Assembly: GCF_018361265.1 (NCBI RefSeq)
Contig: NZ_JAFLNH010000003.1
Coordinates: forward strand, 508,501-572,500
Direction: 5' to 3'
Length of the DNA: 64,000 nucleotides
From: Mycobacterium sp. SM1
GTDB lineage: Bacteria > Actinomycetota > Actinomycetes > Mycobacteriales > Mycobacteriaceae
In this document: piece by piece, positions 53,318-62,073 of the stretch
Numbering within the stretch: position 1 is the first letter of the stretch
Layout of the letters: each line of letters opens with the position of its first letter
Program-made: the position numbers and the translations under genes
Notes under the pieces: generated by a model
Told to the model about the DNA's origin: nothing
The model's input: the letters and a program-made list of their open reading frames with translations, nothing else
The model's database searches: none

Positions 53318-54393
53318 GTGTTACCCGCAGATGCTGAGAACTACGAAAAGCGCGTCGCAGCCGCAACCGACGCCCTGGACGTGTTCGCTGCTCGGCTTAT
53401 CGGCGAGCTCGACGAGAAAGATGGCGGATTCTCCTGCTGGGTCGGACACAGCGACTGGAAGACCCTGGCAATCGTCGCCGACTACTTGATCCAAACAATC
53501 TAGGCGTCGGCGAGGCGCTTCTTTCTGCATCTCTCGCCGCGAAAAACCATCGCGAAGCAGCGTTTTCCCAAGACTACGCGTTCAAGCAAGCAATCAAGAC
53601 GCACGGGAACCCCTATCCCCTCGACGCGGCGGGACGGCGACGGGCGCTGTCCATCACCCACTCGGCTGAGGCATGTTTCTTCCACCTCGGCCAGACGCTC
53701 GACCGCTTGTCAGCCGCGGTGTACATCGTCGGCGGCTTCGAGGTCAACAACATCGTGAAAGTTGACTGGGGCGAGCTCGAGAAGGCTGCGGCGGAACTTC
53801 ACGCCAATTCGACCAGGGAGCGGTATCAGCTGCCCGGAAGCAAAGGCCGCGCCGCCCAAGAGGCACTCGTGGTACCGGTGAGGGACTGGCAGCAATATGG
53901 CCCACCGGACTGGCTCGACTGGCTTCGCAAAACCCGGAACGGTGCGACGCATCGGGCCGTCGGCAGAAAGATGGTAGTGCCGACGTCCGACAACCGGTTC
54001 GTCCGTCTGCTGTATCGCGAGCCGCTGTGGAGTGAGGTCCAATCGTTCGTCTACGGCTCCTGGCCGCCTGCAACATCATTTTGGGATGCGTTCATTCCTG
54101 CGGCCAGCGAAGATGTTCTCGACGGATTGGTCGATTCAACAACCCAATTGGTCGCCGCGATAGCGCAGACCATGGACACCTGCTGGACCGCGCGCATGGC
54201 TGATCCGCAAATGATCGTTCAGCACGGAAGGCAATGGCAGGAGGTAGAGCCGCCCGGTGCTATGTCCAGCTTCCCGGGCTATGGCACTCCGATAACGATC
54301 GCATCGAAAAATATAGCTCTGCATCCGTTGGACGCGCAACGCTGGATAGCGGCACGCGTCATGGACGATCGCCGCGCCGACTGGTACGTCTGA
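53318..54393 (+). pseudogene. unknown HEPN-like gene, frameshifted
   Basis: GTG 53318 opens a frame (DALDVFAARLIGELDEKDGG; WKTLAIVADYLIQ) that stops at 53503, but the sense continues in another frame as GVGEALLSASLAAKNHREAA, then HSAEACFFHLGQTLDRLSAA and onward to TGA 54393, about 357 residues in all. Within it WLDWLRKTRNGATHRAVGRK has the R-x4-H pattern of HEPN RNases, preceded by long helices. The second part has no good start of its own, which supports one gene with a shift near 53495-53503. HEPN assignment is tentative. Confidence 0.5.
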
Positions 54394-55579
54394 CACCGAC
54401 CGCCGTCCACCGCCGAACCGATGGTTCATCGCGTCCACTCCTGTGCGTCCAGTAGTGAAAGGTGGTTGATCATGTAAATGGTTGGCGGCTGATTCGTAAG
54501 CTCGTCGTCGCTTGCCGGTGAAAGTCCGGTCCGGGTAGCTGTCAGGAGGCCCGGTAGCAGGCTGGCGGTGTCGTCTGGAAACGGGCGGGGTCGAAGCCCA
54601 GCGTCGAACGCCCCGGTTATCGGGGTGTGCAACCGAACGGTCCGTAACGTGAAGTGAAGCCTGCCGCGTCGTTAAGCGATCAGGGAGTGCCGAGCCCGGA
54701 GGAGAAGGGCGAAGGCCATGGAAGCGGTGAAGATCCTGGAAGTGCAGCCGTGAAGGACTCCCCGGCGTAAGGGGCTCGGAACGTTCGGATAGTGGTGACG
54801 GGAACTGGAGAGGCCCTCCCCGGCCCAACCGACTGCGTAGAGCGGTTGGAGCGCGGCGACCTATAACCGGCGACGAGCCGGGAAGTGGAAGCCAGCCGGG
54901 GGGGCGTCGGAGGTGGTCGTAGTACCGGTTGAGCCGAGCGGACAACACAACCGCCGGTGAGGGAAGGGCCACTGCTTCGTCGATGCGTGTGGGTGACTGT
55001 GGAGGTGCCCGGTGAGTGCCGTTTCGGCTAGTCCCGCCGACAGCGGAACTGTTGTCGCTGACAAGGTTCCGTTGGACAAGGTGCGTGCCCTGCAACACAC
55101 GCTGTACCGGACGGCCAAGGCCGATCCCGGGCGACGGTTTCATGCGTTGTGGGACAAAATCTTGCGCAGAGATGTCCTGTGGCGCGGCTGGGTCGCGGTG
55201 CGCACCAACAACGGCGCACCGGGCATTGACCGGACCACCTTGGACTGGATCGAAAAGGAGTACGGCATCGACCGGCTCCTTGAGGAACTGTTCTCCGAAC
55301 TGCGGGATGGGTCGTATCGGCCGCTTCCGGCGCGGCGGGTCTATATCCCCAAGCCGGGAACGACCGAGCAGCGGCCGCTGTCGATTCCTGCTGTGCGTGA
55401 CCGCATCGTGCAGGCCGCCACCAAGATCGTGCTCGAGCCGATCTTCGAAGCGGGTTTTGCCCCGTGCGGTTTCGGGTTTCGCCCGAAGCGGGGTCAGCAC
55501 GATGCCCTGCAGGTGCTCGTCGACGAGAACTTTCGGGGCAGGCGGTGGGTGGTGGAGACCGATATCGCCGATTGTTTTT

Positions 55580-57247
55580 GGCCCTCCTGACGTATCCGTG
55601 GGTGGGTGGGGCCGATTCGGGACCGTGATCTGATGGTTGAATTCGTTTGTGCTCGCTTCCGCGATAGTTGCCTGTAGCGCTGCCCGGGTGGGAGGTGTCC
55701 ATGTGGAGCCCCCGAGCGCAGCGAGGCGGAACGACATGGACACCGACGAGCGGGTAGCGCAGAATCGGCGACGTCTGAGAGGGGAAACCCGAGGGGTGCC
55801 CTGGTGGAGGGGTGTTAGCCGCGGCCGGGCAGGGTGGGGCGGTGGCCGCCGAGGGCGAGCATGGCCAGGGCGATCAGCGCGGCGGGGTTGTGGAATCCGA
55901 ATGCGATGCGGGTGAGCAGGCGGATCTTGGTGTTGGTGGATTCGATCAATCCTTGGGACAGGCCGTGGTCGAGGGCGGCGTCGATGGCCTCGCGGTGGCG
56001 TTTGATGCGGCGGGCCAGCTCGACGAAGACCGGGATGCGGCAGCGCCGCGCCCAGGAGATCCACTTGTCGAGGGCGTCTTTGCCGTCCTGGCCTTTGACC
56101 GAAAACACATGCCGCAGGCCCTCTTTGAGCAGGTACGCGCGGTAGAGCCGGGTGTCGGTCTTGGCGATCCAGGCCAGTTTGGCGGTTTGGCGTTCGGTGA
56201 GGTCTTCGGGGTTTTTCCACAGTGCATAGCGGGCGGCTTTGAGCCGCCGTGCTCGTTCATGACCCGGCCGCGGCGCGGTGTTCCTGCTGGGCCGACCACG
56301 GCCCCATTTGGCCTCGCCGCGCGCGATCGCTCGCGCGTCGTTCCAGGCCCGGCGCCGCTCGGCATCCAGCGCCTCGGTGGCCCAGGCCACCACATGAAAC
56401 GGATCTGCGCAGCGGATCGCGCCCGGGCAGCGCTCGGCGACCACATCGGCAATCCACTCCGCCGCATCGGCGGACACATGGGTGATCTGCGCGCACCGCT
56501 GGGCGCCCAGAGCGTCGAAAAACCGCCGCAGCGTCTTGGTGTCGCGGCCCGGGGCGGCCCACACCAGCCGGCCGCTGTCGTGGTCAACCACCACCGTGAG
56601 GTACTTGTGGTGACGCTTGTAGGAGATCTCATCGATGCCGATCCGACGCAGACCCGCAAACCGGTCGATCCTCTTCTCCGTGTCGGCCCACACCCTCGCC
56701 ACGATCGCCCCTACGGTGCGCCAGGCGACCCGCATCAACTCGCACACCGCGGTTTTCGAACACGCCACCGCCAGCCAGGCCACCGTGTCATCAAAGGCCA
56801 AAGTGTGCCCGGCATGGTGGCGCGCCCACGGCACCGCCACCACCGTAGGCCCATGGGCGGGGCAGTTCACCCGCGGCGCATCGGCCTCCAGCACCACCTG
56901 CATCGTGCCCCAATCCAGGCCCCGCCACCGGCGCCGACCCTCACCCCGGTCATACCAGGGCGCCCTGCGACCGCAGCGGCCACAACGGCGCGAAACACCA
57001 CTTCGCGGCCGCACCCGCGCCACCACCAGCGTGTCGCCGTCGGCGTCTTCCTCCCCGAACTCCTCGAACTCGATGTCTTCGATCACGGTGCGCTGCTCGA
57101 CACCCAGCAGCGCACGCCATAGCCTCACATTGCGCACGTCGTTGTTGGCTCCTTTGGTTCCTGACCTTCCACAAGCCAGAAACCTTAAGCCACAACGACG
57201 TGCGCCCCTTACATCAACAACCGGCCCACGGAAGCGTCAGAAGAGCC
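55580..57247 (-). mobile_element. ISL3-family IS, copy 3
   Basis: 1668 bp, the same length and ends as copy 2 but in opposite orientation, flanked by a perfect 8-bp duplication TTGTTTTT (55572-55579 and 57248-57255). It carries the 11-bp inverted repeat GGTGTCCATGT/ACATGGACACC (55694, 55734) behind the transposase, which could act as a terminator or block read-through. Confidence 0.95.
55815..57137 (-). CDS. ISL3-family transposase (copy 3)
   Basis: A 440-residue protein that reads the same as the copy 2 transposase; only a few silent base differences were noticed. Intact, with the same zinc-finger-like start and DDE blocks. The near-identity of copies 2 and 3 points to recent movement. Confidence 0.94.
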   Translation of the reverse strand: MRNVRLWRALLGVEQRTVIEDIEFEEFGEEDADGDTLVVARVRPRSGVSRRCGRCGRRAPWYDRGEGRRRWRGLDWGTMQVVLEADAPRVNCPAHGPTVVAVPWARHHAGHTLAFDDTVAWLAVACSKTAVCELMRVAWRTVGAIVARVWADTEKRIDRFAGLRRIGIDEISYKRHHKYLTVVVDHDSGRLVWAAPGRDTKTLRRFFDALGAQRCAQITHVSADAAEWIADVVAERCPGAIRCADPFHVVAWATEALDAERRRAWNDARAIARGEAKWGRGRPSRNTAPRPGHERARRLKAARYALWKNPEDLTERQTAKLAWIAKTDTRLYRAYLLKEGLRHVFSVKGQDGKDALDKWISWARRCRIPVFVELARRIKRHREAIDAALDHGLSQGLIESTNTKIRLLTRIAFGFHNPAALIALAMLALGGHRPTLPGRG

Positions 57248-58077
57248 TTGTTTTTCGGTGATACCGCATGACCGGGTGATGGCAGCGGTCGAGGAACGGG
57301 TGTGCGACCAGTCGGTGCTTAAGCTGCTGCGCGCGATGCTGCGTGCGGGAGTGATGGAATCCGGCGTCGTCCGTCATCCAGACACCGGAACCCCGCAAGG
57401 TGCTGTGATCAGCCCCTTGCTGTGCAACGTGTACCTGCACCGGCTCGACCGGTCCTGGGACACCCGCGCTTTCGGGGTGCTGGTGCGCTTCGCCGACGAT
57501 CTGCTGGTGATGCGCGAATCCGAACAGCAAGCCCACGCCGCGCTCGCGCGGCTGCGGGCGCTGCTGGCCGAGTTGGGCTTGGTGCCCAAGGAGGCCAAGA
57601 CCCGCATCGTCGAATTGGTGGTGGGCGGAGAAGGTTTCGACTTTCTCGGCTTTCATCATCGGATGGTGCGCTCGCGGGGTGTGCACGGCAGACGTGGTGT
57701 GGCGTTCTTGGCCCGCTGGCCCAGTGATCGGGCGATGCACCGTGCACGCGATCGGATCAGGCAGTTGACGATCCGGTCTCGGCTGCTGCTGCCGGTCGAG
57801 GTGGTGGTGGAGGACCTGAACAGGTTCCTGCGTGGCTGGGCGAACTATTTTCGCTACGGCCACTCCGCGATCCGCTTCCACAAGATCCAGCAGCACGCCC
57901 AAGACCGGTTGGCGCTGTTTATCGGTAGGCAGCGCGGGCGCGGCTTTGGCCTGTCCGTGCTTGCCTACCAGTCCACCGATTACTGCGGGTTGTACAGCCT
58001 GAACGGAACCGTCATCGCACCCAGGGCTAACAAGCCCTGGCGGGAGAAACCGAATGCCGGCGGTGAACGGCGTCGGT

Positions 58078-58110
58078 GAGCCGTGTGCGGGAGAACCGCA
58101 TGCACGGTTC
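58078..58110 (+). ncRNA. group II intron domain V
   Basis: GAGCCGTGTGCGGGAGAACC and the following GCATGCACGGTTC fold into the 33-base domain V hairpin with the catalytic AGC at its base and a GAGA-type tetraloop. It starts within the stop codon of the maturase gene. Confidence 0.88.
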
Positions 58111-58315
58111 GAGGTGGCGGGAGCTGGAGCGGCACCGACCTGACCAGGGGCACCAGGGGACGGACAACCGACCGGGAAACCGGCGGCACCAAGGCCCTGG
58201 GTCCTACCGTCAGTGCTCATTACTTCTCCAGTTCCCGACCCAACTCTCCATACCGGCGCGATTTATGAGTCGTCGTCGCGATCGCGCCCACAAACCATCG
58301 ATGATCGAATTGACC

Positions 58316-58561
58316 TCAGGCAGGAGCAGGTTTGGACGGCGCGGGCTCATTGCGATGGCGGGCGATCATGTCTATCACGTCGGCCTCGGTCATGCGCCAA
58401 GTTCGGCCGACCCTGTAGCCGCGGATCCGGCGGCTACGCAGCCGGTTACGCAACCAGCGTTCGGGATCTTGCAGTTCGGGCGGCAACACCATCGCTGCGA
58501 CCTCAGCCAGTGAATAGGTGCGACCAACAACCGATCCGTCCTCGGTACTCGCCGACTGCAG
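58316..58561 (-). CDS. excisionase-like DNA-binding protein, start unclear
   Basis: On the minus strand the frame gives RTYSLAEVAAMVLPPELQDP, then ERWLRNRLRSRRIRGYRVGR and TWRMTEADVIDMIARH to TGA 58316, a MerR/excisionase-type winged helix. There is no ATG, GTG or TTG between an upstream TAG and the conserved part; CTG 58561 is the only plausible start, so the gene may be inactive. Being near attR it is a candidate excisionase of element B. Confidence 0.55.
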   Translation of the reverse strand: MQSASTEDGSVVGRTYSLAEVAAMVLPPELQDPERWLRNRLRSRRIRGYRVGRTWRMTEADVIDMIARHRNEPAPSKPAPA

Positions 58562-58767
58562 CGTCCTCGCGGGACCGTCCTATTTCGCGCAGCGTATCGT
58601 CACCGTGGGTGCAGCCGAACGGGCCGGTAAGCGCGGGAAGGGAAGCGGATCCATGATGAGCAGTGTCCGTCCCGCCGCTGTACCCCTATCTCCCATCGGC
58701 CCAAGCGTGTTACGTGCTGTCCGACTTCGCTTCTCGCGCCGTTCCTGATAGGCCCGCGAATGCGCCG

Positions 58768-59454
58768 TCAAAACGGTCGCTGATTGGCGACCTCTGGGCA
58801 GGTGCTCGACATGGCTGCCGCGATGGCTTTGAAAACGTCGGGTGTACCCCTAAAACTGGGGTTGTCGTCGGCCAGCATGTCGCCGGTCGACGACTCGATC
58901 TGCGGCATGGTCCACGCCGGATCACGCAACATGCGGCATATCGTGTTGGCCTGCTGTTGAGTGATGTTGGACTGTGCAGCCGGTGGTGGTAGAGCCGGCG
59001 CGGGGGATGGCGGCGGCGGTGCCGGTGCGGGCGCGACAGCTTGAGGCGGCGCAACCGGAGCCACGGGAGGCGGCGGCGCAGCGTGAACTGGCGGTGCAGC
59101 CACCGGCGCGGACACTGGCGCGGTAGGCGCAGCGGCGCCAGGCCGCTCCTGACGGTACAACGTCACCGAGAACCAAACGACGACTGCGACGCTCACACAT
59201 AACAACGCCACCAGCGGCAGCCACAAGAGCCGCCCACGCCACCCGTGAGAACGATCGGCAAGCTCCTCCGTCTCAGCCTCGGACGACCATGCCAACGCGG
59301 CGACTTGAGTTATTCCCGCATCAGCAACGATGGCGGTCGGCGCTTCAGGATGCAGCTCGGCCGCAGCGGTCCGCGGGCTGCCCGGCACATCAGCGGTCTC
59401 GTCGCTGTCGCTGGCAGCAACGGCGGTCGGTTGATCGTCATCACTGGCGGTCAC
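58768..59454 (-). CDS. Pro-rich membrane-anchored protein with a DUF732-like end
   Basis: A 228-residue protein: acidic cytoplasmic N terminus, one membrane helix (LLWLPLVALLCVSVAVVVWF, about residues 72-95), a Pro/Ala-rich stretch of ~70 residues, and a C-terminal domain (ITQQQANTICRMLRDPAWTM; AIAAAMSSTCPEV) like the two-Cys secreted DUF732 proteins. GTG 59454 overlaps the stop of the upstream gene as GTGA. Similar genes accompany DUF2637 genes on actinobacterial mobile elements. The 206 bases between this gene and the excisionase hold nothing recognisable. Confidence 0.65.
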   Translation of the reverse strand: MTASDDDQPTAVAASDSDETADVPGSPRTAAAELHPEAPTAIVADAGITQVAALAWSSEAETEELADRSHGWRGRLLWLPLVALLCVSVAVVVWFSVTLYRQERPGAAAPTAPVSAPVAAPPVHAAPPPPVAPVAPPQAVAPAPAPPPPSPAPALPPPAAQSNITQQQANTICRMLRDPAWTMPQIESSTGDMLADDNPSFRGTPDVFKAIAAAMSSTCPEVANQRPF

Positions 59455-60193
59455 GATTGTTCTCCTGATTGTCCTGCTGCGGCGCATCGTACGACCTCGC
59501 TGGGCGCCGTCCTTGTCGTTTCAGCGATTCGCGCCACCGTCGCATAACCCACGCCGACCTTGCGCGCCAAAGTGGACGGCGCTGTCCCGGCGGCCAGCTC
59601 GGACAGCACCAGGGCTGCCTTGTCGCGATTGATGCGCGTTACGCCCGCGCCGATCAGCTCATCAGCCGCCACCGTCCAATGCCGTGCATCCGGCGGCGCC
59701 GAGGCTGTGCAGCGGCACACCGTTGTGCAACACCCCCGCACCATTGCGCGCACTGGCGGTGCGCCGTGGTGTCCCGGACAGCGCCAACAACGCGAGCGTG
59801 GACTGCGCGATGCTCAGGTCGATCGCCAGTGGCCATAGCCACGCCGTCGCAGGCGAGAACCCGGCCCAGGTCAGCGCCAACGTGCGCAGCGCATCGAAGC
59901 TGAGCACGAACGCGCACACCGCGAGCATCGCGGTCATAGCCAGCGCACACCAGTACGTCGCGCCAACGGTGCGGGTACGCACCAGCAGCGCAACACCATG
60001 CGTTGAACCAAGCAACACGGCCGGCGGAACGACCGCAGCCGTGGCCGCGATCGGCGCGTGCCCCTGTACGGCCAACAGCGCGTGCGCAACGTTCCCAGCC
60101 ACCGATGCGCCGGTCGCCGCAATCAACGTGAACCAAAAGAACCGGACGGCGGCGCCTGCGCACGCCGTCCGCGACCGGATTGATGACGATCAT
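59451..60193 (-). pseudogene. DUF2637-type membrane protein with C-terminal helix-turn-helix, frameshifted twice
   Basis: The sense runs over three frames: MIVINPVADGVRRR from ATG 60193, then AAVRFFWFTLIAATGASVAG and three further hydrophobic segments (to LALSGTPRRTASARNG), then WTVAADELIGAGVTRINRDK and APSTLARKVGVGYATVARIA to TGA 59451. Frame changes are near 60150 and near 59690. Four membrane helices followed by a Hin-like helix-turn-helix are the usual DUF2637/SpdB arrangement on actinobacterial integrative elements, where related proteins take part in spread of the element. Confidence 0.6.
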
Positions 60194-60500
60194 CGGGTGA
60201 CCGCCGGATCCTGACCGTTCATCTGCTCGAGCTCGTCGGCCGCAGCCAGCAGATCGTAGGCAACCTCTCGCGCGGCAGCCGCGTCAAGCTCGAGGCCCGC
60301 AACCGATATCCAACGCTGCCGAACGCTGCCGTCCGGATTCTGGAAGCCGTTGATCTCCACCGACACCTTCTCACCGCGCTGGGTGCCCCAGAAGAACGAT
60401 GCAGCTCCTCGCGGTCGAAGATGCGATCCCACTCGTCGACCGTGGTAGCGTCGGGCGGCGGGGCAACATCGGGGTGGTTGGCGGGCGTAATCTCTTGCAT
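60190..60500 (-). pseudogene. small element protein, frameshifted
   Basis: ATG 60500 gives MQEITPANHPDVAPPPDATT, then DEWDRIFDREEL; the sense then continues in another frame as FFWGTQRGEKVSVEINGFQN and ISVAGLELDAAAAREVAYDL to the stop at 60190, which overlaps the DUF2637-type start as ATGA. About 103 residues if one gene. The shift is near 60400. Such genes are common in front of DUF2637 genes on mobile elements; function unknown. Confidence 0.55.
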
Positions 60501-60590
60501 TGTCGAGCTCCTATCCAGTTCGGCCATTCCCCGGGGCGGTCGCAGCCGTCGCCGGGGTCCTTTGTCTCTCTTGATGTTTGGCTGCTTGCC

Positions 60591-60612
60591 GTACAGCAAC
60601 GGGTACAGCAAC
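60591..60612 (+). repeat. paired arm-type repeat, right end of element B
   Basis: GTACAGCAAC occurs at 60591-60600 and 60603-60612, twelve bases apart, as at 44222-44243. The pairing of the two ends supports one element from 44113 to 60761. The rest of 60501-60722 holds no gene. Confidence 0.6.
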
Positions 60613-60722
60613 GCGCCCGATTTCTGGGGTGTTCGGGACTGTTCGCCAATGTCCCGAAATCGGCTCTACCTGCAAAAACTGGTCGCCCACGTACGCCCGC
60701 GAATGCCATTAATGAAGCTGGG

Positions 60723-60761
60723 GGTCAAGTGGTCGCAGGTTCAAATCCTGTCAGCCCGACC
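60723..60761 (+). other. attR: right attachment site
   Basis: The last 39 bases shared by all three sites, GGTCAAGTGGTCGCAGGTTC through CAGCCCGACC; identity with the tRNA extends five bases to the left (CTGGG). The sequence then changes to GAGTGACAAG, presumably the original chromosome behind the tRNA gene. Confidence 0.88.
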
Positions 60762-60806
60762 GAGTGACAAGCCGGACAGAGCGCGGCTAGCCTCGAGGAC
60801 CGCGGC

Positions 60807-61058
60807 CTACCGGTTTGGCCTGTAGAAGCGCTGGAAGCGCGGACATGTCGCAACGGCGGCCAGCATCAGCTCGGCCGTGGTTGAGGCGACGGAAAATCGG
60901 ATAACCGACTCCATCAGCTTGACGGCCCGCCCGTGGGTGATCGAGGCTGGTGGGCTCATGCGAGTTATCTGCACGGAGAACTCGTGCAGCTCCCGCACCC
61001 GCACCGCCAGGTGCCGCGCGGAAACGATTACACCGAATTCAGTCGATGAGCGAGACAT
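60807..61058 (-). CDS. small conserved-looking hypothetical protein
   Basis: 83 residues: MSRSSTEFGVIVSARHLAVR, then MSPPASITHGRAVKLMESVI and TTAELMLAAVATCPRFQRFY. It is the first gene on the chromosome side of attR. The frame is natural for this genome, but I cannot name a family. Confidence 0.5.
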   Translation of the reverse strand: MSRSSTEFGVIVSARHLAVRVRELHEFSVQITRMSPPASITHGRAVKLMESVIRFSVASTTAELMLAAVATCPRFQRFYRPNR

Positions 61059-61325
61059 GTTGTCTAACAGCGCGGTTGGCCTGGCGCGCCCTGCGCTGCT
61101 CCTGACGGGTAATCCGTTCGGCTGGGTTCGCTATCAGGGCCGCACCCACAAGGATCCAAGGCACTCCGAGCTGGCCACGGTATTTCGGAGGCGCGCGGGC
61201 TCGCCGACGATGAGTTGCCCAGGTTTGGGCGCGGCGCGGCGCTGGCGCAAGGTCGACCACACCGCGCCGCCGCGGCCCACCACGACCCGCGGAAAGGCGC
61301 CGCGCGGTACGGGGACCACGGTAAG

Positions 61326-61991
61326 GTGCTGACCGTGCGCAGAGAATTGCCGACCAGAGGCCGGGGCCGCTGGCTGGCGTTCGCGGCCTCGGTCGCCGTC
61401 TCTGCCGCCATCCTTCACGCCCAGAACGCAAAACCGGCGTGCTGCGCCGAGCATCCGGCCGCGAGCCCGGCGGATCACCGGCCTGCGCCGGGCGGCGGTC
61501 CGCACCTCGCCACCCCCGGGGCGGCGCAACTGGTTGCGGCAAGCGCGCCGGTCGCAAACCGGGTGATCCCCTACGCGTTACCCCCGGGCGTCGCACCGGA
61601 GCAGGGACTGCAGGTCCACACTATTTGGGCCGCCCGCGCAATCAGCGTGTTGTTTCCGCAGATCACCACCATCGGCGGGTACCGCCAGGATCCGCTGAAG
61701 TGGCATCCCAACGGGCTGGCGATCGACGTGATGATCCCGAACTACCGCAGCGCGGAGGGAATTGAGCTGGGCAACCAGATTGCCGGGTACGCCCTGGCGA
61801 ATGCGCACCGCTGGGGAGTGGTCCATGTGATTTGGCGACGGGGCTTCTATCCGGGCATCGGCGCGCCGAGTTGGACGGCGGACTACGGCTCAGAGACCGC
61901 CAACCACTTCGACCACGTTCACATCGCCACCGACGGCGGCGGCTACCCGACCGGACACGAGACCTATTACATCGACTCCATGAGCCCCTGA
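61326..61991 (+). CDS. exported protein with an M15-like C-terminal domain
   Basis: A 221-residue protein. The N terminus is basic followed by a hydrophobic stretch (WLAFAASVAVSAAILHA), a signal peptide or anchor; a Pro/Ala-rich linker follows. The C-terminal ~120 residues contain HPNGLAIDVMIPNY and NHFDHVHIATDG, the His...Asp...His-x-His spacing of M15-like zinc peptidase folds found in mycobacterial envelope proteins. The zinc site is inferred. GTG 61326 is used; GTG 61335 is also possible. Confidence 0.75.
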   Translation: MLTVRRELPTRGRGRWLAFAASVAVSAAILHAQNAKPACCAEHPAASPADHRPAPGGGPHLATPGAAQLVAASAPVANRVIPYALPPGVAPEQGLQVHTIWAARAISVLFPQITTIGGYRQDPLKWHPNGLAIDVMIPNYRSAEGIELGNQIAGYALANAHRWGVVHVIWRRGFYPGIGAPSWTADYGSETANHFDHVHIATDGGGYPTGHETYYIDSMSP

Positions 61992-62073
61992 CATGAACCG
62001 CCGGGGCTCGCCCGCCACGTTCGAGTTTCGGCGCTCGCCGGTCGAGTCGGTTGGCTGAGACGATCCGGCGCGG

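Larger units (their letters stand above)
55012..58079 (+). pseudogene. group II intron reverse transcriptase/maturase, split by IS copy 3
   Basis: N-terminal part 55012-55579 (RRDVLWRGWVAVRTNNGAPG; YIPKPGTTEQRPLSIPAVRD; PCGFGFRPKRGQHDALQVL) and C-terminal part 57256-58079 (GTPQGAVISPLLCNVYLHRL; VRFADDLLVM with the catalytic FADD; maturase domain X with LNRFLRGWANYFRYGHS). Removing the IS and one copy of TTGTTTTT joins CF to SVIPHDRV in frame and gives 1392 bases, 463 residues, so the gene was intact before insertion. GTG 55012 follows a GGAGG site. Confidence 0.9.
54443..58210 (+). mobile_element. group II intron, interrupted by an IS
   Basis: The 5' end fits GTGCG (54443) as in bacterial group II introns; about 570 bases of structured RNA precede the reverse transcriptase ORF, and domain V follows its stop (58078-58110). 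The 3' end is estimated near 58210 from the domain VI-like hairpin and is uncertain by some tens of bases. Without the 1668-bp IS and one 8-bp duplication it would be about 2.1 kb. The insertion site lies 49 bases behind the HEPN-like gene. Confidence 0.8.

Noticed and set aside
54136..56220. A 694-codon minus-strand frame across IS copy 3 and the intron
   Set aside because: It joins antisense intron sequence with a second frame of the IS transposase; no conserved domain and it crosses a mobile element boundary.
51716..57122. Long antisense ORFs of 436 codons inside ISL3 copies 2 and 3
   Set aside because: They run exactly opposite to the transposase genes, which have clear motifs and a natural start; the antisense readings are His/Arg-rich and result from high GC at third positions.
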